Part shown: positions 56,621 to 63,436 of the stretch, piece by piece
How positions within the stretch are numbered: position 1 is the stretch's first letter
Layout of the letters: each line of letters opens with the position of its first letter
Origin: UTCFX2 sp002050125
GTDB taxonomy: Bacteria; Chloroflexota; Anaerolineae; Anaerolineales; UBA4823
Reading direction: 5' to 3'
Assembly (NCBI GenBank): GCA_027494035.1
Contig: JAOSJQ010000019.1
Location: 1 to 63,436 of the forward strand
Length of the DNA: 63,436 bases
Translations under genes and position numbers: made by a program
Notes under the pieces: model-generated
Seen by the model: only the letters and a program-made list of their open reading frames with translations
Databases searched by the model: none
What the model was told of the DNA's origin: nothing

Positions 56621-57672
56621 GAGCCGCCGCCTCGGCGCGGACGCTCATCCGCGCCGCGATCGTTCGAGCCACGTCGGTGAAGGCCAGCGCCGCCGGCCCG
56701 GGCTCGCGCTGCGCCACGGCGGGCACGCCAACATCCCCGCCCTGCCGGACGGTGATGTCGAGCGGCACCCCGCCGAGCAGCTCCGAGCCGTGCCCTCCGC
56801 GAACCGCTGCCCGCCCCCGCCCGAAGATCTCGACCCCTCGCCGCAGTGGGGGCAGACGAAGGCCGTCATGTTCTCCACGACGCCGAGGACCGGGACGCTC
56901 ATCCCGCTTGAACATCGCGAGGGCCTTCTCGACGTCGAGCAGCGACACCTCCCGGGGCGTCGTCACCGGACGGCGCCCGAGATCGGGACCGCCTGGGCCA
57001 GCGTGAGCTGGGCGTCGGAGGTTCCCGGCGGCAGGTCGACGATCAGGTAATCCAGCTCGCCCCAGTCGACGTCGCTCAGGAACTGGGTGATCGCCCCGCC
57101 GACGAGCGGGCCGCGCCAGATGATCGGCTGGCCCGGCGGGACGAAGAACTGGATCGAGATGGCCCTTCACGCCGTGACGACTCAGCGGCGAGATCTTGTT
57201 CTGGTCGGTCTTGGTCGGCTGGCCGTCGAGGCCGAGCATCAGCGGGATGTTGGGCCCCGTGATGTCGGCGTCGAGAAGACCGACGGCCGCGCCGTCGTTG
57301 GCCAGGGCGACCGCGAGGTTGACCGCGACCGTGCTCTTGCCCACGCCGCCCTTGCCGGACGCGACGGCGATGACGTTCTTGACGCCGGGCAGCAGCTGCT
57401 CCGGCGCTCGCGGGGTGGCCCGTCGGACGCTGGCGCCCCAGGTCAGCTCGACCGCCTCGACGCCGATCGGATCGAGGGCCCGATGGACGCGCGCCTCGAT
57501 CTCGTCCTTGAGCGGGCAGGCGGGCGTCGTCAGCTCGATCTGGAAGGCGACCTTCGAGCCATCGATCCGCAGGTCCCGAACCATGTTCCGGGTCACCGAG
57601 GTCGCCGCCCAGCTCGGGCTCCTGGACGGTCCGCAGGGCATCGAGGACGGCGGCTTCGGTGATCGTGGTCAT
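56598..57672 (-). CDS. Mrp/NBP35 family iron-sulfur carrier ATPase, frameshifted
   Basis: The N-terminal DUF59 domain reads VLDALRTVQEPELGGDL and, one frame over, VAFQIELTTPACPLKDEIEA. Then IAVASGKGGVGKSTVAVNLA (deviant Walker A), GLLDADITGPNIPLMLGLDG, and later, in other frames, SVPVLGVVENMTAFVCPHCG with the CPxC iron-sulfur motif and PLDITVRQGGDVGVPAV. About 358 residues. It carries [4Fe-4S] clusters to targets in the cytosol. Several frameshifts (near 57605, 57165, 56990, 56905, 56810). The ATG at 57672 or 57684 could be the start. Confidence 0.85.
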
Positions 57673-58222
57673 CGGGTACTTCATCCCTTCGTCGGGCTGC
57701 CTGAATTTCCGGGGGTTACGCGTCGATATCGTAGGCCGTGCCGCCGAATCGGGCCTCCGTGGCGTCTCATCAGCCTCCGTGGCGCCTCGCCCACGCCGAA
57801 CATCGTCCACTGGGGACTGGGCCTTTGACCAGGGCTCTCTCCGTCCCCTCCCAGGTGACACCCATCGCGGGGTCGCGTTGAAGCGTCCCTTCGCAGGGGG
57901 ACAGTTCGACCGAAAACCGGGCAGGTAAGCGTCCTCTGCCGTCGGCGTGTCACCCACCAAGGGACAAGACGACGGCAGCCCGGCGCCGCTGTCCCCCCGC
58001 AGGTGACACTTGCGCGGTCATGGCCCGGAGCAGGCGGTGGCTGGTGTGATTCGTTCGCATGCCGGCCATAGCGTGCGATTCTCGCGGGTGTGCCGGGCAA
58101 CGAGGCCACGAATTCCGTGGTTTGCGCGAACGGCGGTGAGTGACTATCCTCCCGCCATCGTGCGTCGCCCGAACCCAGGGTCGGCGTGGAGGAACCCCTC
58201 GAACGAGGAGCGCTACCTGCCC
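57673..58222. promoter_or_regulatory. Intergenic region with three GTGACAC-centred repeats
   Basis: GTCCCCTCCCAGGTGACACC at 57843-57862, GTCCCCCCGCAGGTGACACT at 57991-58010, and an inverted copy with GTGTCACC at 57947-57954 (GGGACAAG following) share a GTCCC...GGTGACAC core. They lie between the divergent mrp and potA genes. They could be operator sites or copies of a short dispersed repeat. No other gene is supported here. Confidence 0.45.
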
Positions 58223-59427
58223 ATGGCCGACGTGGCCGTCCGCCTCGTCCAGCTGACCAAGCGCTTCGGTGGCGATGCCACCGGTCGGCGTGTCGCCCAG
58301 TACGTCGAGGGTGCCAACCCCAGCTCGGGCTTCCTGGCGGTCGACCACATCGATCTCGAGGTCAACGACGGCGAGTTCTTCAGCCTTCTGGGCCCGAGCG
58401 GCTGCGGCAAGACGACGACGCTGCGGATGATCGGCGGGTTCGAGCAGCCGACGGAGGGCCGGATCGAGCTCCAGGGCGTCGACGTGACCTGGCTGCCCCC
58501 CCTACCGCCGGAACGTCAACACCGTCTTCCAGAACTACGCCCTGTTCCCCCATCTCACCGTCTACGAGAACGTCGCGTTCGGCCTGCGACGCCGGAAGGT
58601 GGCCGATTCGGAGATCCGCAAGCGCGTGCTCGAGATGCTCGAGCTCGTCGAGCTGCCGGGCTACGAGCGTCGCAAGCCGAGCCAGATCTCTGGCGGACAG
58701 GCACAACGTGTCGCCCTCGCGCGGGCGCTCATCAATCGCCCGGCCGTCCTGCTGCTGGACGAGCCGCTCGGGGCGCTCGACCTCAAGCTGCGCAAGCAGA
58801 TGCAGGTCGAGCTCAAGCGGATCCAGAAGGAAGTCGGCATCACCTTCATCTACGTGACCCACGACCAGGAAGAGGCGATGACGATGTCCGACCGGATCGC
58901 GGTCATGAACCGCGGCCGATACGAGCAGCTGGGCGATCCGGAGGCGTTGTACGAGCGGCCGGAGACGCGCTTCGTTGCCGGCTTCCTCGGCGTCAGCAAC
59001 CTGCTGCCCGCGACGGCGGCAGAATCCCTGAACGGCCACGCTGCCTTCCGGCTGTCCGACGGCTCGACTGTCCGGGTTCCGGCCGGCCTGATCGAGACGG
59101 GCCGGAACGCGGTGTCGCTCGGGGTCCGGCCGGAGAAGATCCGTCTCATCGAGGTCGACAAGGAGGTGCCCGCCGGCATGAATCGGGCGGCCGGCACCAT
59201 CGTCGATGCGTCCTATCTCGGCGTCAGCACCCAGTACATCGTGGCCCTGCGCGACGGCAGTCGCGTGACGGTCTACGAACAGAACGTCGAGCGAGCGACC
59301 AAGGCCGAGCTGTGGGCTCGCGGCGAGGAGGTCGTCATGGCCCTGGTCGCCCGACCACTGCTTCGTCGTCGAAGAGGAGAACGGCGCCACCGAACCATCG
59401 GTGGACGAGTCAGTCGCGGTCGCTTGA
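58223..59427 (+). CDS. potA: Spermidine/putrescine ABC transporter ATPase, frameshifted
   Basis: FFSLLGPSGCGKTTTLRMIG (Walker A), NTVFQNYALFPHLTVYENVA (Q-loop), SQISGGQAQRVALARALIN (ABC signature with Walker B in AVLLLDEPLGALD) and IYVTHDQEEAMTMSDRIAVM (switch His) are present; the C-terminal TOBE region has VSLGVRPEKIRLIEVDK. An unusual insert before the Walker A (GDATGRRVAQYVEGANPSSG) replaces the short loop seen in PotA. Frameshifts lie near 58500 and 59345. First gene of potABCD; GAGGAG lies 12 bases before the ATG. Confidence 0.88.
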
Positions 59428-59448
59428 CCGCGCGAGGGAGGACCGCGA

Positions 59449-60672
59449 TGACCGACCGACCCATTCTCGAACACGCCGTGACACGCCGGGCGTTTCTGGC
59501 CGGCACGTCGATGGCCGGCTTCGCCGCGTTCCTCGCGGCCTGCAACGCTCCGGGTGCGGCGACGCCGACACCCGGCGGCGCGACCACCGGCCCGACTGAG
59601 GCGCCAACCGAGGGTCCGAGCGCCGAGCCGACCGAGAAGCCGAGTCCGGCAGCCGAGCTCAACTTCGCCAACTGGCCGCTGTACATCGACACCGACGACG
59701 AGGACGAGACCAAGCACAAGACGCTGGAGGACTTCACGGCCGAGTACGGCACGGTCGTCAACTACAGCGAGGTCATCAACGACAACAACGAGTTCTTCCG
59801 GGACCATCCGGGCGCCGCTCGAGGCGGGCCAGGATACCGGCTGGGACATCATCGTCCTGACCGAGTGGATGGCCGGCCGCATCGTCCGTCTCGGCTGGGC
59901 CGAGAAGCTGATCTCGGGAACGTACCGAACTACGTCAACAACCTCGTCGACGTGTACAAGGGCCCCGACTCGACCCGAACAACGAGTACCACGCGCCGTG
60001 GCAGGCGGGCATGACCGGCCTCGGCTACGACGCAGACGTGACCGGCGAGCTGACCAGCGTGAATGCCTACTGGGATGAGCAGTGGGCCGGGCGGGTCACG
60101 TTCCTGTCGGAGATGCGGGACTGCGTCGGGATGGCCCCTGGCCCGCCTCGGCTATTCGCGGACCGATGTCACGACCGAACAGTACGACGAGGCCATCGCC
60201 GAGCTTCAGAAGGCCGTCGACGCCAACATCGTACGAGCCTTCACCGGCAACGAGTACGCCGAGGACCTGGTGTCCGGCAACGTCGTCTGGCGATGGCCCC
60301 GTCGGGCGACATCATCCAGAAGCAGTACGAGCGCGAAGTCGCTTCGCTTCACGGTCCCCGATGAGACGGGGACGCTGTGGTATGACAACATGCTGATCCC
60401 CAAGGGGCCCAGCACAAGTACACGGCCGAGCTGATGATCGACTTCGTCTACCGGCCGGAAATCGCGGCCCAGATCGAGGCCTGGGTGAACTACATCTGCC
60501 CGGTCAAGGGCGCTCAGGAGGAGCTGGCCAAGATCGACGAGGAGCCGGCCGCGAGCGAATTGATCTTCCCCCAGCGACGCGACCCTCGCCAAGGTGGAGC
60601 GCTTCCGGACCCTTACCGAGGAGGGAGGAGTCCTACATGAACGACCAGTTCTCGGCGCTGATCGGCGTCTGA
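59449..60672 (+). CDS. potD: Polyamine ABC transporter substrate-binding lipoprotein, frameshifted
   Basis: A Tat-like lipoprotein signal (TRRAFLAGTSMAGFAAFLAA then C) is followed by a Thr/Pro/Glu-rich linker and LNFANWPLYIDTDDEDETKH, the usual PotD/PotF opening. Restored frames give DTGWDIIVLTEWMAGRIVRL, GYDADVTGELTSVNAYWDEQ, VPDETGTLWYDNMLIPKG and MIDFVYRPEIAAQIEAWVNY. It binds polyamine outside the membrane. Frameshifts near 59810, 59925, 59980, 60130, 60290, 60345, 60410 and 60570. It lies 21 bases after potA. Confidence 0.88.
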
Positions 60673-60719
60673 CGCACCGCCGGGCGAGACGTCGTTCGGA
60701 GAGGAGCCGCGGCTTGGGG

Positions 60720-61732
60720 ATGTTCCTGCGTCGCCATCGCTGGATCGTCCCCTATGCCCTGCTGACCCCGGGCCTGCTGTGGCTGGCCGCGTTCTACGTG
60801 TGGCCGGCGGTCCAGATGTTCGTCAGCTCGTTCTGGAGCGGCAGCGTGGAGCGCGGCTTCACCTTCTCGCTCGAGAACTGGACGACCTATCCCGACGCCC
60901 TGGACCGCTACTCGACGCAGTTCCAGCGCTCGGTGCTGTACGCCGGGGCGGCGACGATCCTGACCTTCATGATCGCCTCACCCCCTGGCCTACGCGATCG
61001 CGTTCCGCGGCGGGCGGCTGAAGAACCTCCTGCTGTTCCTCGTCGTCGCGCCGTTCTTCACCAGCTTCCTGCTCCGGACGATCAGCTGGAAGATCATCCT
61101 CGGCGATGACGGCCTCGTCTTCGGACCGCTCAAGACGCTCGGCTTCGTCGACGACAGCTTCCGCGTCCTGGCGACGCCGATCGCCGTCATCTCGGGCATC
61201 ACCTACAACTTCCTGCCATTCATGGTCCTGCCGATCTATGTCTCGCTCGAGAAGGTCGACCAGCGGCTGGTCGAGGCGGCCGAGGACCTGTATGCCGGGC
61301 CGTGGCGTCCGGGTGGCACGATCGCCGGGGCGATTGCGAGCGGCCTCCTGTTCGCCCTCCTCGGCGTGGCCTTCGGCTACTCGGTCCCGATCGTGGCTGC
61401 CGCCGGCGCGGTCATCGGGGCGGTCGCCGGGACGCTCTTCCTCTCGGAGGGCTTCATCTCGAGTGACGCTGCCACTGTCCCTGCCGGGCGTCTTTGCCGG
61501 GTCGTTGCTGGTGTTCATCCCGGCCCTGGGCGACTACGTCAACGCCGCCCTGCTCGGCAACCCGGGCACGAACATGATCGGCAACGTCATCCAGAGCCGC
61601 TTCCTCGTGAACAACGACTACCCGACCGCGTCGGCGCTCAGCTTCATCCTCATGGTCGCGATCCCGGTCGCGGTGGCGATCTACGCCAGGCTGCTGGGGA
61701 CGGAGTCCCTGACCGAAGGGCGGCGGCTCTGA
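60720..61732 (+). CDS. potB: Polyamine ABC transporter permease 1, frameshifted, with an insert
   Basis: LRRHRWIVPYALLTPGLLWL opens the first membrane helix; LLLFLVVAPFFTSFLLRTIS and LPFMVLPIYVSLEKVDQRLV follow. The EAA loop, normally EAAxDLGA...VTLPLSLPG, is split: VEAAEDLYAGPW and RVTLPLSLPGVFAGSLLVF are separated by about 48 residues that look like two extra helices (TIAGAIASGLLFALLGVAFG, VPIVAAAGAVIGAVAGTLFL). Frameshifts near 60980 and 61462. Its stop is one base from the potC start. Confidence 0.85.
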
Positions 61733-61733
61733 C

Positions 61734-62587
61734 ATGACCGCTGTTGCCGCCACGGCCGCCAAGGCGCCCGCACTGTCGGTGAGCGTTCGCCGGCTGCTCG
61801 ACCGCTACGTCCTGCGGCTGTACGTCATCCTCGGCCGTCGCCTACCTGATGCTGCCGATCGTCGTGATCGCGCTGTTCTCGGTCAACGACCCGATCGGGC
61901 GCAGCAACTTCGCCCTGGCGTGCCTTCACCCTCGACCACTGGCTGTCGCCGTTCGGCGTGCCCGGCCTGTTCGACGCCGTCGCAACGAGCCTCCGCGTGG
62001 CGTTCCTGTCGACCCTCATCGCGACGACGCTCGGGACGCTGATCGCCCCCGCCTTGGTCCGCTACCAGTTCCGGGGTGCAGGCAGCGCCAACCTGCTGAT
62101 CTTCCTGCCGATGGCCACGCCCGAGATCGTGCTCGGCGCCTCGCTGCTCACGATGTTCGTCTCGATCGGCGAGCCGCCGTGTCTTCCCGCTCAGCGAGTT
62201 CACGATCCGATCGCCCACATCATGTTCAACATCAGCTTCGTGGTGGTGACCGTTCGGGCGCGCTTGGCGGGCCTCGACCGGAACCTCGAGGAGGCGGCGA
62301 TGGACCTCGGGGCCAACGAGTGGACGACCTTCTGGAAGGTCACCTTCCCGCTCATCCTGCCGGGCATCGTCGCCGCGGCCCTGCTGGCCTTCAGCCTGTC
62401 GATCGACGACTTCGTGATCACCAACTTCACGGCCGGCCGGACGGTCACCTTCCCGATGTTCATCTGGGGTTCGTATCGGATCGGGATCCCGCCGCAGGTC
62501 AACGTGATCGGGACGCTGATCTTCCTGATTGCGGTCGGGCTCGTCGCGCTGTCGGTGGTGTTCCAGCGGCGGTCGGCCCGGGCCTGA
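61734..62587 (+). CDS. potC: Polyamine ABC transporter permease 2, frameshifted
   Basis: It has the PotC layout: AYLMLPIVVIALFSVND at the first helix, LDHWLSPFGVPGLFDAVATS, LRVAFLSTLIATTLGTLIAP, LLIFLPMATPEIVLGASLLT, and the intact EAA loop LEEAAMDLGANEWTTFWKVT then FPLILPGIVAAALLAFSLSI. About 284 residues. It pairs with PotB to form the membrane channel. Frameshifts near 61838, 61918 and 62175. Confidence 0.88.
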
Positions 62588-63436
62588 TCGGTCGGCGCGC
62601 GGCCGGGCGGGTCGGCTCGGCGACGAGGCGGCGGCGGATCTCGTCGTGGAGGGCGCCGTTGGTGGCGAGATAGCCCCGCCCGCCGGCCGCCCGGACCCCA
62701 TCGAGGCCGGTCACCCGGCCGCCCGCCTCCTCGACGATCACCAGTGGCGCGGCGGCGTCCCAGACCGACAGCTCGGCCTCGACCATCGCCTCGGCGGCGC
62801 CCTCAACCACCAGCGCATAGCCCCAGAAGTCGCCGAAGCCCCGCTCCCGCCGGGCGTCCCGAAGGAGCGCCGCCAGCCCGGGGACGAGCCCCGTGCGCTC
62901 GAGGTCGCTCCGGGACCCGTACAGGACCCGGGCGTCGGCGAGGTCGGAGATCCGCGACACGGCGATCGGCCCGGGGTCACCGCCGGCCGTCCGCCGAGCC
63001 CATGCGCCGCCACCGCGCCAGGGAAACCAGCGCTCGCCGAGCGCCGGGGGCCGAGACGACGCCGACCTGCAGCCCCCATCGCGCCTCGACCGCCGGGAGC
63101 GTCGCGAAGACCGGGATGCCGCGCATGAAGTTGTGGGTCGCGTCGATCGGATCGACGATCCACCGGACCGAGGCTCCGCCCTCGACGCCGTACTCCTCGC
63201 CGATGACACCGTGGCCGGGAAACGTCTCGGCGATCCGCTCGCGGACGAGGCCGCTCCACGGCGGTGTCCGCGGCCGTGACAAAGGTCCGATCGGGCTTCC
63301 GCTGGAGGCCCAGCTCGAGGCGGAAGTGGTTCATGGCGATCGAATCGGCCTGGTCGCACCACAGCAACGGCCGCCTCGACCCCAGCCTCGGAGTTCGCGG
63401 TCGGTCGTCCCCGCCGCAACCCGGCGCTCCAGCCGA
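62499..63436 (-). CDS. Inositol-monophosphatase family protein, frameshifted, 5' end uncertain
   Basis: VIGEEYGVEGGASVRWIVDP continuing IDATHNFMRG carries the first metal site (EE) and DPIDxTxNF motif; SVWDAAAPLVIVEEAGGRVT is the second. Upstream, IAMNHFRLELGLQRKPDRTF and VTAADTAVE match the family N-terminus (histidinol-phosphatase or IMPase type). Frameshifts lie near 63350, 63270 and 63045. The frame is open to near the window edge, so the true start may be outside. The stop at 62499 overlaps potC by 89 bases, which may be another sequencing error. Confidence 0.75.
   Translation of the reverse strand, partial: GWSAGLRRGRPTANSEAGVEAAVAVVRPGRFDRHEPLPPRAGPPAEARSDLCHGRGHRRGAASSASGSPRRFPATVSSARSTASRAEPRSGGSSIRSTRPTTSCAASRSSRRSRRSRRDGGCRSASSRPPALGERWFPWRGGGAWARRTAGGDPGPIAVSRISDLADARVLYGSRSDLERTGLVPGLAALLRDARRERGFGDFWGYALVVEGAAEAMVEAELSVWDAAAPLVIVEEAGGRVTGLDGVRAAGGRGYLATNGALHDEIRRRLVAEPTRPAARRPIRPGPTAAGTPPTARRARPQSGRSASRSR

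Overview
The window reads as two unrelated genomes joined end to end. Bases 1 to about 34,616 are AT-rich, with intact reading frames, good Shine-Dalgarno sites and many dispersed palindromic repeats. Gene content (hemB, TrkA/TrkH, a gnd-zwf-pgl cluster, rubredoxin/DsrE/hemerythrin stress genes, secreted multicopper oxidase) suits an anaerobic or microaerophilic Gram-negative bacterium. The repeats and gene style remind me of anammox planctomycetes (Brocadiales), but that is inference. From about 34,617 to the end the DNA is very GC-rich, has no matching repeats, and nearly every gene is broken by one or more single-base frameshifts. Its content (methylmalonyl-CoA mutase/MeaB, acyl-CoA and 3-hydroxyacyl-CoA dehydrogenases, thiolase, Tat-exported copper oxidase, PotABCD, Pro/Thr-rich secreted proteins) suits a Chloroflexota-like or actinobacterial heterotroph. 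The join lies inside a gene and looks like an assembly chimera of two community members rather than horizontal transfer.

Left part, in order: a DUF4258/DUF2283 pair; a higBA-like toxin-antitoxin; gene remnants and palindromic elements; DUF504 and phosphoribosyltransferase genes; a stress group on the minus strand (rubredoxin, DUF442 phosphatase, DsrE, hemerythrin); aldo/keto reductase, DUF2024, aminotransferase and a secreted multicopper oxidase. Next comes a segment that may have been imported (MgtA-type Mg2+ ATPase, a decayed receiver/Crp regulator, a P-loop kinase overlapping an aminoglycoside-phosphotransferase-like gene), then CorA, a beta-CASP RNA hydrolase, DUF2062, TrkA-TrkH, a membrane zinc-ribbon metallopeptidase, YajQ, gnd-zwf-pgl, hemB, a secreted transglutaminase-like protein, a secreted repeat protein, and a large transposase carrying a DruA (DUF4338) domain in front of a Tn5-type DDE domain. 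That transposase is flanked by dispersed repeats in opposite orientation and by a long hairpin element bounded by 13-bp direct repeats.

Right part, in order: a GC-rich tandem-repeat patch; XRE regulator; cobalamin-binding mutase subunit and MeaB; MFS exporter; alkaline-phosphatase-like enzyme; 3-hydroxybutyryl-CoA dehydrogenase; acyl-CoA dehydrogenase; lipoprotein; a copper group (multicopper oxidase, PCuAC chaperone, SCO protein that appears to continue into a second thioredoxin-like domain); OsmC; hydrolase-LuxR fusion; thiolase; small secreted proteins; an IS110 element directly upstream of cinA; a metallo-beta-lactamase protein; Mrp; and a potABCD polyamine uptake operon, ending in an inositol-monophosphatase-family gene cut by the window edge. 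About 590 bases inside cinA are almost pure G/C homopolymer and look like failed consensus sequence. Right-part coordinates span the presumed full gene across frameshifts, and the frameshifts are most simply sequencing errors.

I found no tRNA, rRNA, CRISPR array or replication origin by eye.
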